Origin: CAIPVR01 sp049316905 | Lineage (GTDB): Bacteria; Actinomycetota; Acidimicrobiia; Acidimicrobiales; Microtrichaceae | Length of the DNA: 64,000 nt | Direction of reading: 5' to 3' | Assembly (NCBI GenBank): GCA_049316905.1 | Contig: JBMOJH010000004.1 | Coordinates: 6,200 to 70,199, forward strand | Part shown: positions 35,539-44,516 of the stretch, in pieces | How the letters are laid out: every line of letters starts with the position of its first letter | Position numbering within the stretch: position 1 is the stretch's first letter | Made by a program: the position numbers and the translations under genes | Notes under the pieces: generated by a model | What the model was told of the DNA's origin: nothing | Database searches by the model: none | What the model saw: the letters and a program-made list of their open reading frames with translations, nothing else

Positions 35539-36396
35539 TCACGTCCGGGCGAGGGACGCCAGGAATCCGGTCGTCGCCGCGTCGGGCGGCGGGCCCAGGC
35601 GGGAGTACCACTGGTCGCCGACCTGCCAGTGGGCGAAGCTCTCGGCGAAGTCACCGGCCCCGGTCGAGAAGTCCGTCACGCCGCTCTCCCCCGGGAACCA
35701 CGTCGTTCCGGGATCCACCCCGCGAGCGGCCAGCCAGGCGGCGCGGTCCGCGTCGGTCAGGAGGCTCACGTCCACCGCGTGGCCCAGTTCGTGGGCGATC
35801 ACGTGCGCGACGTCGGTCACCGACTGGTTCCTGCGGACGTAGACCTCGATCACCCGGTCCCGCGGGAACGTCGACCCGCGGAGCCCGTCACGGCCGGGCA
35901 GGAACCGCACCTGCCAACCGGGGAGCCGGGAGCGCCAGTCGTAGCGGATCCGCCCGAGCGCCCGGGCGGCGCGGTCGCGCAGTTCCTCGGAGCCGAGCCG
36001 CTCCACCGCCCGGTCGGAGGTGCCGGGCGCGTCCGCGGTGGTGGGCGGCGCCGCGGCCGGGGCGCGGGTGCCGCCGGCGTCGGGTGTCGCCACCGCCGCG
36101 GGGACACCGGGCTGGGGCAGGGTGGGCACCGCGCCGTCGGGCAGGGTGACCTCGGCCATGACCTGGGGCTCGGGTCCGTCGGGGTCCGAGGTGGCCGACG
36201 GGTCCGCCACCAGGCCGTCGGGGCTGTCGTCCGCGGTCCCGACCACCCCCCAGACCGGGTCGGGCATCCCCGACCCCGACACCTCCGCGGTACGGGAGGC
36301 GCCGCACGACAGGAGCGCGGCGCCGACCAGTGCGACGAGCACGACGAGAGCGGCCCGGCGGGCCGAACCGACCGAGCGGCGAGGCGTGGCCGACAT
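35539..36396 (-). CDS. Lipoprotein with HExxH zinc-peptidase motif
   Basis: 285-residue exported protein. The signal peptide ends with the lipobox LLSC, then ~110 residues of Pro/Ala/Thr-rich linker. The C-terminal domain contains the zinc motif VIAHELGHAVD and a downstream acidic GDFAESFAHW, an HExxH...E arrangement typical of gluzincin-like peptidases. Probably acts at the outer face of the membrane; its substrate is unknown. The ATG at 36396 follows GGAAGGG; an upstream in-frame ATG at 36426 is less well placed. Confidence 0.7.
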   Translation of the reverse strand: MSATPRRSVGSARRAALVVLVALVGAALLSCGASRTAEVSGSGMPDPVWGVVGTADDSPDGLVADPSATSDPDGPEPQVMAEVTLPDGAVPTLPQPGVPAAVATPDAGGTRAPAAAPPTTADAPGTSDRAVERLGSEELRDRAARALGRIRYDWRSRLPGWQVRFLPGRDGLRGSTFPRDRVIEVYVRRNQSVTDVAHVIAHELGHAVDVSLLTDADRAAWLAARGVDPGTTWFPGESGVTDFSTGAGDFAESFAHWQVGDQWYSRLGPPPDAATTGFLASLART

Positions 36397-36448
36397 CCGA
36401 CCCTTCCGGTCACCCTCCCACGCCATGGGTCCAGCCTCGCGCCCCGGC

Positions 36449-37492
36449 TCAGGCGGCGGCCAGCGCCACCAGGCGGCGCACCGCAGCTGCGGAGTCGTCG
36501 TCCACCACGCGGCCGTGGGCCGCCCGGAAGAGTCGGTCGTTGACCGCCCGTCCCACGCCCTCGGCCGGGACCGCGGTGGCGAGGATCAGCGCCGCGCCCG
36601 CGTCGTCCGCGGCGCGCAGCGCGCCGTAGAGCTCCGCGGCCGCGAGGGCCGGGTCCTCGGGCAGGCGCACGACGCACACCGTCGGGCCGGCGGCGGCGAC
36701 CGCTGACTCGAGCCGGAGGGCCAGGTCGCGGCCGCCCTCCACGAGCACCACCGGCGTCGCCGGTGCGTAGTGGCGCAGGAACCGTCCCGGCGCCGCGGCC
36801 ACGTCGTCGGTGGCCACGACCTCGCGCCGCGGAGCGTGCACCTCGCCGATCGCCTCGGCGAGGTCCTCGACCGTGACCGCCCCCGGGCGCAGCACCGTCG
36901 GGACCGCCAGTGTCAGGTCCAGCACGGTCGACTCGATCCCCAGGGGCGCCGGGCCGGCGTCGAGCACCAGGTCCACCCCGTCGCCGAGCTCCGCCACCAC
37001 GTGCGCAGCGGTGGTCGGGCTGATCCGGCCGAACCGGTTGGCCGACGGGGCGGCCACCGGCGTCCCGGCCGCGGCCACCAACGCCCGGGCCACCGGGTGC
37101 GCGGGGACCCGCACCCCCACGGTGGGCCCGCCGGCGGTCACCTCGTCGGGCACGCCCGGCCCGCGGGGCAGCACCAGCGTGAGCGGGCCCGGCCAGAACC
37201 GCTCGGCCAGCGCTGCGGCCGTCGACGGCCACGCGCCGGCCACCCCCGCGGCGTCGGCGGCGTCGGCGGCGTGCACGATCAGCGGATCGGTGGCAGGCCG
37301 GCCCTTGACCCGGAAGATCCGGGCCAGCGCGGGCCGGTCGGAGATGAGGGCACCGAGGCCGTAGACGGTCTCCGTGGGGAACGCCACCAACCCGCCGGCA
37401 CGCAGCACCCCGCTGGCGGCGGCGAGAACGTCATGGGCGGGGTGGACGGGGTCGACGGGCACGACGGCACCGGGTGGCGGGGGCGGGGCCAT
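36449..37492 (-). CDS. Threonylcarbamoyl-AMP synthase (Sua5/TsaC)
   Basis: 347-residue enzyme making threonylcarbamoyl-AMP for the t6A37 modification of ANN-decoding tRNAs. YrdC-domain hallmarks: VAFPTETVYGLGALISD, FRVKGRPATDPLIVH, LAERFWPGPLTLVLPR, PVAAPSANRFGRISPTTA. The extra C-terminal ~110 residues form the Sua5 domain. GTG is not needed: ATG at 37492 with TAGCGT 9 nt upstream. Divergent from the acyltransferase gene. Confidence 0.93.
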   Translation of the reverse strand: MAPPPPPGAVVPVDPVHPAHDVLAAASGVLRAGGLVAFPTETVYGLGALISDRPALARIFRVKGRPATDPLIVHAADAADAAGVAGAWPSTAAALAERFWPGPLTLVLPRGPGVPDEVTAGGPTVGVRVPAHPVARALVAAAGTPVAAPSANRFGRISPTTAAHVVAELGDGVDLVLDAGPAPLGIESTVLDLTLAVPTVLRPGAVTVEDLAEAIGEVHAPRREVVATDDVAAAPGRFLRHYAPATPVVLVEGGRDLALRLESAVAAAGPTVCVVRLPEDPALAAAELYGALRAADDAGAALILATAVPAEGVGRAVNDRLFRAAHGRVVDDDSAAAVRRLVALAAA

Positions 37493-37538
37493 GGCCCGGG
37501 GACGCTACCGGCCCGTCCCCGTGTGCCACCATCGCCGG

Positions 37539-39641
37539 GTGAGCGCCCCGCACCACCGGGCCGACGTGCAGGGGCTGCGTGCCGTGGCGGTCCTCCTCGT
37601 CGTGGCGTTCCACGTGGGCGGCAGCCCCATCGCCCAGACCCGCGCCGGCGCCGGCTGGGCCCTCGCCCGCAGCGGGTTCGTCGGCGTGGACGTCTTCTTC
37701 GTGATCTCCGGCTTCGTGATCACCGCGCTCCTGCTCCGGGGCGTCGACCGCGGCGAGGGCGTGCCGTTCCGCGACTTCTACGCGCGGCGGGCCCGGCGGA
37801 TCATGCCGGCCCTCGCGCTCATGACGACCGTTGTGCTCGTCGCGTGCGTCGTGGTCCTCGACCCCTTCGGCGCCCAGCAGTTCGCGGCGCGCACCGCCGT
37901 GGCCGCCAACGCGTTCGTGGCCAACGTGTACCTGTACCGCCACACCGGCTACTTCGACGCCAGCGCCGCGACGAACCCGTTCCTCCACACCTGGTCGCTC
38001 TCGGTGGAGGAGCAGACGTACCTCGTGCTCCCCGCCGCCCTGGCCCTCACGGTGTGGTTCGGCCGGCGCCGGCGACAATCCACGGGCTCGGCGGACCCGG
38101 ACCGCTCCTCGGCCGGCACGCCCGTGGCCGCGGTGGCGTCCGGCACCGCGATCGTGGCGGTCGCGTCGTTCGCGCTCGCGATGGCCCTGCACGCGGGCTG
38201 GCGACCGTTCGGGGTCGAGGCCCCGCAGCGCCTGGCGTTCCTGGCCGCGCCCACCCGCTGGTGGGAGTTCGCGGTGGGCGCACTCGTGGCCCTGGCCGTG
38301 CGGTCCGGCTCCCGGCCGGGCCGCGCCGCCGCCGCGGCGCTGGGCATCGGCGGGCTCGTCGTGGTGGTCGGCTCCGGCGTGCTGCTCGATCCCGGCGAGG
38401 CCTGGCCCTCGGCCTGGACCCTGGTGCCCGTGCTCGGCACCGCCGCGGTCATCCTGGCCGGCGCGTCCGGTCCGGCCGGGCGTCTCCTCTCGTGGCGGCC
38501 GCTCACGTGGCTCGGCGACCGGTCGTACGCCTGGTACCTGTGGCACTGGCCCGCGATCGTGCTGGCGGTGGCGGTCAGCCCCACCACGGCGTGGCTCCCG
38601 GCAGCCGCGGCCGTGGGGTCGCTGCTCCCGGCGTGGGCCTCCTACCGCTGGGTCGAGCGGCCGATCCGCGTGGCACCGCGGATCGTCGGCCGCCGGGCGG
38701 CGCTGCTCGGCGGCGGATGCGTGCTCATCACGCTGGTCGCCGCGGCCGCGGTGCTGTTCGGCGCCCGCGGCGGCTGGGGGCTCGAGGAGGCCGACGGCTG
38801 GTACGACCTGCCGAACGGCCGCAACGTCGGGTGCCACCAGTTCAACCGCGACGCCACCGGCGACTGGCCCGCGGAGGTGTGCACCACGCCGGCGACCGGT
38901 GCGGGCGGAGCGAACGGCAGCGCCGGTGGACGGGACACGGTCCTCGTGCTCGGCGACCTGCAGGCCGACGGGGTGGCCCCCGCGACCGTCGACGCCGCCG
39001 GTTCGCTCGGCTACCGGACCGGGCAGTGGAGCCGTTCGGGGTGCCCGTTCCTCACCCGCGCCCCCGTGCACGCGTCGGGCTGCGAGGAGTGGCAACGCCG
39101 GGCGTGGGAACTGGTCGAACGGGTGCGGCCAGCTGCGGTGGTGCTCGCGGCCGACGAGGCCGCCTACACCACGGCTGCCGCGCCGGAGGAGGAACTGGCC
39201 GGACCCGGCGGCGGCCACCCCGGCTCCACCGACGCGGCGGTGCGGTCCTGGGCCGGGGCGCTCGACGGCACGCTCGAACGGCTGCGTGGCCTCGGCGTGG
39301 GTGCCGTGGTGGTGGGTGGCGCGCCCGACCTCGGGTCGTCCTTCCCCCGTGACCGCCAGTCGCTGCTCGACCCGGACCCCCCGCTGCCCACCGTCGACCG
39401 GCGTGACGCGGAACGCCGGCGCGCCGACGTCTGGCGCGCCCAGCAGGACGTGGTGGACCGGGATCCCGGGGCCGCCCTCGTGGACCCGGTGCCGTTGCTG
39501 TGCACCCCGCGGTGCGACGCGGTGGCCGACGGGAGATGGCGCTTCTACGAGCGCAACCAGCTGACGAACGCGGGCAGCGCGGTGCTCACCGGCGAACTCC
39601 GCCGGGCGCTCGAACGGGTGACCTCGCCCGGCACCGGCTGA
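37539..39641 (+). CDS. Membrane acyltransferase (OafA-like) with degenerate SGNH domain
   Basis: 700-residue surface-polymer acyltransferase. The first ~400 residues are the ten-helix acyltransferase-3 domain with the catalytic His in QGLRAVAVLLVVAFHVG and the typical SYAWYLWHWP. The C-terminal extracytoplasmic region aligns in order with the SGNH domain of OafA/OatA proteins but appears inactive: the GDS nucleophile block reads LVLGDLQADG (Leu474 for Ser), and the terminal Asp-x-x-His reads ERNQ (Glu671, Gln674). GTG start at 37539 directly before the family's first motif. Substrate unknown. Confidence 0.85.
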   Translation: MSAPHHRADVQGLRAVAVLLVVAFHVGGSPIAQTRAGAGWALARSGFVGVDVFFVISGFVITALLLRGVDRGEGVPFRDFYARRARRIMPALALMTTVVLVACVVVLDPFGAQQFAARTAVAANAFVANVYLYRHTGYFDASAATNPFLHTWSLSVEEQTYLVLPAALALTVWFGRRRRQSTGSADPDRSSAGTPVAAVASGTAIVAVASFALAMALHAGWRPFGVEAPQRLAFLAAPTRWWEFAVGALVALAVRSGSRPGRAAAAALGIGGLVVVVGSGVLLDPGEAWPSAWTLVPVLGTAAVILAGASGPAGRLLSWRPLTWLGDRSYAWYLWHWPAIVLAVAVSPTTAWLPAAAAVGSLLPAWASYRWVERPIRVAPRIVGRRAALLGGGCVLITLVAAAAVLFGARGGWGLEEADGWYDLPNGRNVGCHQFNRDATGDWPAEVCTTPATGAGGANGSAGGRDTVLVLGDLQADGVAPATVDAAGSLGYRTGQWSRSGCPFLTRAPVHASGCEEWQRRAWELVERVRPAAVVLAADEAAYTTAAAPEEELAGPGGGHPGSTDAAVRSWAGALDGTLERLRGLGVGAVVVGGAPDLGSSFPRDRQSLLDPDPPLPTVDRRDAERRRADVWRAQQDVVDRDPGAALVDPVPLLCTPRCDAVADGRWRFYERNQLTNAGSAVLTGELRRALERVTSPGTG

Positions 39642-39671
39642 GCCGGTCCGCCGCCGGACCGGACCGGCTCA
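39639..39671. terminator. Bidirectional terminator between acyltransferase and fused MFS/spermidine-synthase-like genes
   Basis: TGAGCCGGTCC (39639-39649) and GGACCGGCTCA (39661-39671) form a perfect 11-bp stem around an 11-nt loop. The acyltransferase stop codon is part of the left arm. Confidence 0.7.
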
Positions 39672-39690
39672 CTCGGGACCGGCTCATTCG
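39661..39690. repeat. 15-bp tandem duplication at the convergent gene ends
   Basis: GGACCGGCTCACTCG and GGACCGGCTCATTCG follow each other at 39661-39675 and 39676-39690. The second copy contains the stop codon of the minus-strand gene (39684-39686). Confidence 0.85.
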
Positions 39691-42020
39691 GGACAGCGGG
39701 GCCGCGCGGCGGCGCCGACCCCGGGGTTGTTGAGGAAGTACTCGTCCCGCGGATGCAGGTCGCGGTTGAGTTCGTCCTCCGGCGGCACCGGTGCCGACGG
39801 ATCGCACGCGGCCGAGATCGTCGACAGGGCCCGCCACAGGCGCTCACGATCGCCCGCCGGTACGGCGGCCTCGTCGAAGCGCCGCCGCAGGCGTTGCGGG
39901 TCCAGGTCGAGTGGCTCGTTGGAGGCCACCACGAAACGGGACCCGTTGTAGGCACCGACCTCCACCACCGCCACGTGGGGGAAGACCGCCTGCACCGAGT
40001 TGAGCACCCGCCCGTTCGGGATCCAGGTGGCCATCACGCCGTCGGGGGCGAGCCGGTCGCGGATCAGCCGGTAGTACTCCACGGAGAAGGTGTTGCCGCT
40101 GGCCGAGGAGGTGGTGCGCATGGTGTCGGTGACGACGACGTCGAGGTCGGGGCGGTCCCCGGACTGCAGCGCGGTCCGGCCATCGCCCGTACGCAGCGTC
40201 GACCGGGGGTCCGCGAGCATCGAGGCGAGCTCGGGTCGACCGGGGGCGAGGCGGCGCAGCAGCCGAGCGATCCCGCCGCACAGCTCCACGGTGTCCACCC
40301 GGCGCACCTGGGGATCGGCCAGCACGCCGGCGGTGGTGGACCCCGCGCCGAGGCCCACCACGAGGGCTCGCGACGGGTCGTCGGCCACCAACGCCGGGGT
40401 GAGGCCGACCAGCACGTGGAAGTCGTCGAACGGGTAGCCGTTCTGGCTCGCCCCGTTGATATGAAGCTGTGCCGAGCGGTCACCGAAGACCTTGACCACC
40501 GTTCCGCAGGACCGGTCGTCGTCCACCAGGAACTCCGCGGTCCGGGAGCCGTCGTGGAGGAAGGACCAGAGCTGTCGGGTGCCGGGCATGCCGGCCACCA
40601 GCAGCGCAACGACCGCAACGCCCACCGCGGCGAACGCGGTTGACGCACCCGAGCGCCGATCCTCCGCCGGCGGTCGGGTCAGGAGGGCTGCCGCCACCAC
40701 GACCGCCACGAGCGCGGCGGCCAGCACCCGGGCCGTGCCCCCCGTGCCCAGGCGGTCGAGCAGCACCAGGCCCGTGAGCAGCGTCCCCCCGACGTTCCCG
40801 GCGAACTGCGCGGCGCCGAGCAACCCCGTGCGTCGACCGAGGGACCGCAGGTCGCGGGTCACCAGCGCCTGGGCGAAGGGCAGGGCCGCGCCCATGCACA
40901 CCACCGGCAGCGCCATCAGCACCAGCGGCACCACCACCGTGACCAGCACCGCCGGTGCCAGCTCGATCCCGCCGAAGCCCGCGGCGAGACCATCGGTGTT
41001 GAACCAGTCGCGCAGCGGATCCCACAGCGGGGTGAGCGGCACCACGCGGATGAGCACGACCCAGCAGAGGGCCGACACGCCGGCCACCGCCAGTTGCATG
41101 CCGAGGAACCAGCGGCGACGGTCCACCACCCGACGGACCAGCCGGCTCCCCACCGCGGCGCCGAGCGACCACAGTGTGAGGTAGCCGGCCAGGACGTACG
41201 GGAAGGAGTAGGCGTTCGACCGCATGGCCGCGTCGACCACGCGGAAGAACACGGTCTGCAGGCCCAACGCCACCGCCCCGGTGACCATGACGACCACGAG
41301 CCACGGCCACACCCGTGCGGGCGCACCGGCACCCGTCGACGCCCGTGCCGGCTCCGCAGGGGTGGGCACGGTCGGCGCCGGGCCGGCCTCCGTCACGTCA
41401 TCGAGCGCACCGGCCCGGAACGCCCCCGTGGTCAGGAGGGCGGCGGCCCCGTAGGCCCCGCCGGCCAGCCAGGTCGCCGGCGCCATGCCGAACGTGCCCA
41501 CCAGGTACCAGCCGGTGACGATGGCCCCCGCAGCCCCGCCGAGGGTGTTCACGGCCACCAGCCGGCCCACGGCGGCACCGGCCACGGCCGGATCGGCCAC
41601 CACCGCGCGCACCAGGAGCGGCAGCGTGGCCCCCATCAGGACGGTCGGCACGGCGACCACGGCGAAGGTCACGGCGAACTGCACCCACGGCGCAGCCGCC
41701 ACCGGCACGGCGCGGGTGAGCACCGGCACGCTCACCAGCGCCAGCGCGCTCACCCCGGCGGTGAGGCCCACGAACGCCGATGCCGAGCGGCGCGCCCCCA
41801 ACCGGTCGGCCAGCGCACCCCCGAGCGCGCTGCCGAGGCCCAGTCCGAAGAGGAACGCGGCCACCGTGAGGGTGGTGGCGAGGAGGTCCACACCGGAGCG
41901 CAGCGCCAGGACGCGCTGCCAGGTGACCTGCAGCCCGAGTGCCCCCGCCCCGGTGAGCGCGACCACCGGGTAGACCACCGAAGAGGCCGCCACCTCACCG
42001 GACCGCCCGCCGCCCCTCAC
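39684..42020 (-). CDS. Polytopic protein with C-terminal spermidine-synthase-like domain
   Basis: 778-residue fusion. The first ~500 residues contain about 13 membrane segments resembling MFS halves; the remainder is a Rossmann methyltransferase-fold domain like spermidine synthase (VVGLGAGSTTAGVLADPQ, DVVVTDTMRTTSS, LAPDGVMATWIPN). The motif that binds aminopropyl donor in true spermidine synthases reads DTMRTT, so polyamine synthesis is doubtful. Such fusions are widespread and uncharacterised, possibly exporters coupled to methylation. GTG at 42020 with TAACCT 7 nt upstream on that strand. Confidence 0.75.
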   Translation of the reverse strand: MRGGGRSGEVAASSVVYPVVALTGAGALGLQVTWQRVLALRSGVDLLATTLTVAAFLFGLGLGSALGGALADRLGARRSASAFVGLTAGVSALALVSVPVLTRAVPVAAAPWVQFAVTFAVVAVPTVLMGATLPLLVRAVVADPAVAGAAVGRLVAVNTLGGAAGAIVTGWYLVGTFGMAPATWLAGGAYGAAALLTTGAFRAGALDDVTEAGPAPTVPTPAEPARASTGAGAPARVWPWLVVVMVTGAVALGLQTVFFRVVDAAMRSNAYSFPYVLAGYLTLWSLGAAVGSRLVRRVVDRRRWFLGMQLAVAGVSALCWVVLIRVVPLTPLWDPLRDWFNTDGLAAGFGGIELAPAVLVTVVVPLVLMALPVVCMGAALPFAQALVTRDLRSLGRRTGLLGAAQFAGNVGGTLLTGLVLLDRLGTGGTARVLAAALVAVVVAAALLTRPPAEDRRSGASTAFAAVGVAVVALLVAGMPGTRQLWSFLHDGSRTAEFLVDDDRSCGTVVKVFGDRSAQLHINGASQNGYPFDDFHVLVGLTPALVADDPSRALVVGLGAGSTTAGVLADPQVRRVDTVELCGGIARLLRRLAPGRPELASMLADPRSTLRTGDGRTALQSGDRPDLDVVVTDTMRTTSSASGNTFSVEYYRLIRDRLAPDGVMATWIPNGRVLNSVQAVFPHVAVVEVGAYNGSRFVVASNEPLDLDPQRLRRRFDEAAVPAGDRERLWRALSTISAACDPSAPVPPEDELNRDLHPRDEYFLNNPGVGAAARPRCPE

Positions 42021-42071
42021 GACGGCGAGGTTAGCGGCGACCGCCCCCGGAGCGGCAGCTACCCTCCGGCG

Positions 42072-43007
42072 GTGCCCCATCCCCGCCGCCTCCGGTTCGC
42101 CGTCGAGTTGCACCAGCCCTTCGCCGACAGGAGCTGGGCCGACACGGCCAGGGAGGCCGAACAGCTCGGCTACGCCACGGCGTTCTTCCCGGACCACTTC
42201 GACGAGGGACCCGGTCCGCTGGTGGGCATGGCACTGTGCGCCGCGGCCACCAGCGAGCTCTCCGTCGGAGCCCTCGTGCTCGACTGCGACTACCGCCACC
42301 CCGTCGTGGTGGCCCGGGAGCTCGCCACGCTGGATGCCGAGTTCCCCGGCCGCCTCGAGGTGGGCCTCGGCGCCGGGTGGAAGGCCTGGGACTACGCAGC
42401 CGCGGGCATCCCGATGGACCGCCCGGGCGTGCGGGTCTCGCGGATGATGGAGCACCTGCAGGTTCTCCGCGGGCTGTGGTCCGAGGGGCCGTTCTCGTTC
42501 GAGGGCGAGCACTACCGGATCGACGCACTCGACGGCACCCCCGCCCCTGCCCGCCCGGGCGGCCCGCCGATCCTCATCGGCGGTGGAGCGCCGCGCCTGC
42601 TGCGCTTCGCGGGCGCCCAGGCCGACATCGTCGGGGTGAACGCGTCGATCCACTCCGGTGAGATCGACACCGACGCCGCGCACGACGGACTGCCCGAGCG
42701 CATCGACGAGAAGGTCGGCTGGGTCCGGGAGGGGGCGGGCGACCGCTTCGACGACCTCGAGCTCAACGCATGGCTCGCGGTGGCCCAACTCACCGACGAC
42801 CCGTCCGTCCCGGCGATGATCGCCGAGCTGTTCGCCACCGACGAGGCCTCCCTGCGCTCGTCACCCCTGGCCCTCGTGGGCACCGAGGGCGAGGTGGAGG
42901 AGCAGCTGCTCGCCCGCCGGGACCGCTGGGGGTACTCGTACCACGTGGTCCCCGGCGACTCGGCCCACGACTTCGCACCCCTCGTGCAGCGGCTCACCGG
43001 AGCCTGA
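42072..43007 (+). CDS. LLM-class F420-type oxidoreductase
   Basis: 311-residue luciferase-like TIM-barrel oxidoreductase of the F420-dependent group. Characteristic segments: ATAFFPDHFDEGPGPLVGMALCAAAT, ARELATLDAEFPGRLEVGLGAGW and PPILIGGGAPRLLRFAGAQADIVGVN. Together with cofC at 21238 it supports F420 use. The GTG at 42072 has TACCCT 6 nt upstream. Its promoter faces that of the divergent membrane fusion. The substrate is not predictable. Confidence 0.85.
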   Translation: MPHPRRLRFAVELHQPFADRSWADTAREAEQLGYATAFFPDHFDEGPGPLVGMALCAAATSELSVGALVLDCDYRHPVVVARELATLDAEFPGRLEVGLGAGWKAWDYAAAGIPMDRPGVRVSRMMEHLQVLRGLWSEGPFSFEGEHYRIDALDGTPAPARPGGPPILIGGGAPRLLRFAGAQADIVGVNASIHSGEIDTDAAHDGLPERIDEKVGWVREGAGDRFDDLELNAWLAVAQLTDDPSVPAMIAELFATDEASLRSSPLALVGTEGEVEEQLLARRDRWGYSYHVVPGDSAHDFAPLVQRLTGA

Positions 43008-43045
43008 GCGCCGCTGGTACCCTCCGCCCTGAAGGGGGTTCGGCG

Positions 43046-44506
43046 ATGCGGACAGCTGGGCGGGTTGACGGACGACGACGCGCGGCGGTCGCCGCGCTCA
43101 CGGCCACGATGATCGCTGCGGCGCTCCTGGCCGCGGCGTGCTCCTCGCCGCCGCTCGTGACCTTCCCGTCCGGGTCGGGCGTCATCACCCCCGCCCGGGC
43201 CGACGTGGTGGGCCCCCTCACCCTGCGGGGTCGCGACCTCCTCGACGCCGAGGGCCGCGTGGTCCTGATCCACGGCACGAACGTCGTCACCAAGTCACCT
43301 CCGTTCCACGCGACCGCCGACGGGGCCCTGGCCCCCGCGCAGCTCGCGGCCATGCGCCGCGACGGGCTCAACGGCGTGCGCCTCGGCGTGTGGCCCGCGG
43401 CACTGATGCCTGCGCCGGGCGTGGTCGACACCGCGTACCTGGAGGAGATCGCGGCGAACGTCGCCACCCTGACCGACGCGGGCATGTGGGTGTTGCTCGA
43501 CCTGCACCAGGACGTGTTCACCGGCATGCCCGCCTGGGCCACCACGCCGGAGGCCGCGGCGCTGCCCGACCTGGTCGGCGGGGCCGAAGGGGCCTCGTGG
43601 GCGCTGGCGTACGCCTCGCCCCGGTCCCTGCGACAGTGGGACGACTGGTGGGCGCAGGTGCCGGTGGCCGGCGGTCGCAGCGCGATCGACTGGTACGGCG
43701 ACGGCGTGGCCGCCCTCGCGTCCCGCTTCCGCGACGAGCCGAACGTGATCGGCATCGACCCGCTCAACGAGCCCTTCGCCGGCAGCGCCTTCCTCGACTG
43801 CGTGGGCACGTGCGGCGACCGCTACCGGGCCGTGGAGGCGATGCACCGCTCGTTCACCGACAAGGTCCGGGCGGTCGCCCCGGCGATGAACATGTGGTGG
43901 GAGCCCTTCACCATCGGCACCCCGTTCCCCGGCACGCCCGACCCGGGCCCCGGCGTGGGCCACAACTTCCACGCCTACTGCCTGGGCACCGACTCCGGGA
44001 AGCCCGAGCAGCCCCCGGCGGAGGCGTCGGCCCTCTGCGACGGACTGTTCACCTCCATCTTCGACGCGGCCGACGACCTGCGCGCCCGTTGGGACGCACC
44101 GGCGATGCTCACCGAGTTCGGCGCCTCCGCGAGCCCGCTCAACAGCACCCGCACCACGCAGATCGCCGATGAGCGTCTCATCTCGTGGTTCCACTGGGCG
44201 TGGGGGAACTACCCCGAGGTCGTCCGCACCAACCTGGTCCGCACCTCCGCCCAGGCCACGGCCGGCACCCCGACGCTGCAACGCTTCGACCCGGCCACCG
44301 GCGCCTACGAACTTCGCTTCACTCCGGACCCGTCGGTGACGGCGCCCACGTCGATCATCGCCCCCACCGAGGTGTACCCCGCCGGCTACGCGGTGGCAGT
44401 CGACGGCGGCACGGTCACCTCCCCGGCCGCCGCCGGCCGCATCACCGTGGCCGCCGATCCCGGTGCCACCTCGGTGGTGGTGCGGGTGACGCGGCGCACG
44501 CCATAG
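43046..44506 (+). CDS. GH5 endoglycoceramidase-like lipoprotein
   Basis: 486-residue secreted glycoside hydrolase. Signal peptide with lipobox LAAAC, then a GH5 barrel: LLDLHQDVFTGMPAWAT carries the HQD motif shared by endoglycoceramidases, IGIDPLNEPF the acid/base Glu, and AMLTEFGAS the nucleophile Glu. The C-terminal ~90 residues form a beta domain. EGCases split glycosphingolipids into sugar and ceramide; the substrate could be a glycolipid of host or bacterial origin. The ATG at 43046 follows AAGGGGG. Confidence 0.82.
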   Translation: MRTAGRVDGRRRAAVAALTATMIAAALLAAACSSPPLVTFPSGSGVITPARADVVGPLTLRGRDLLDAEGRVVLIHGTNVVTKSPPFHATADGALAPAQLAAMRRDGLNGVRLGVWPAALMPAPGVVDTAYLEEIAANVATLTDAGMWVLLDLHQDVFTGMPAWATTPEAAALPDLVGGAEGASWALAYASPRSLRQWDDWWAQVPVAGGRSAIDWYGDGVAALASRFRDEPNVIGIDPLNEPFAGSAFLDCVGTCGDRYRAVEAMHRSFTDKVRAVAPAMNMWWEPFTIGTPFPGTPDPGPGVGHNFHAYCLGTDSGKPEQPPAEASALCDGLFTSIFDAADDLRARWDAPAMLTEFGASASPLNSTRTTQIADERLISWFHWAWGNYPEVVRTNLVRTSAQATAGTPTLQRFDPATGAYELRFTPDPSVTAPTSIIAPTEVYPAGYAVAVDGGTVTSPAAAGRITVAADPGATSVVVRVTRRTP

Positions 44507-44516
44507 CGTCCGGGGC

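Noticed and set aside
39684..42020. True spermidine synthase
   Set aside because: The catalytic region reads DTMRTT, and the domain is fused to about 13 membrane helices, so a polyamine role is not supported.
42021..42788. N-terminal extension of the spermidine-synthase-like fusion to 1034 aa
   Set aside because: The extension is antisense to the LLM oxidoreductase and crosses a good divergent promoter. The GTG at 42020 with TAACCT upstream is a better start.
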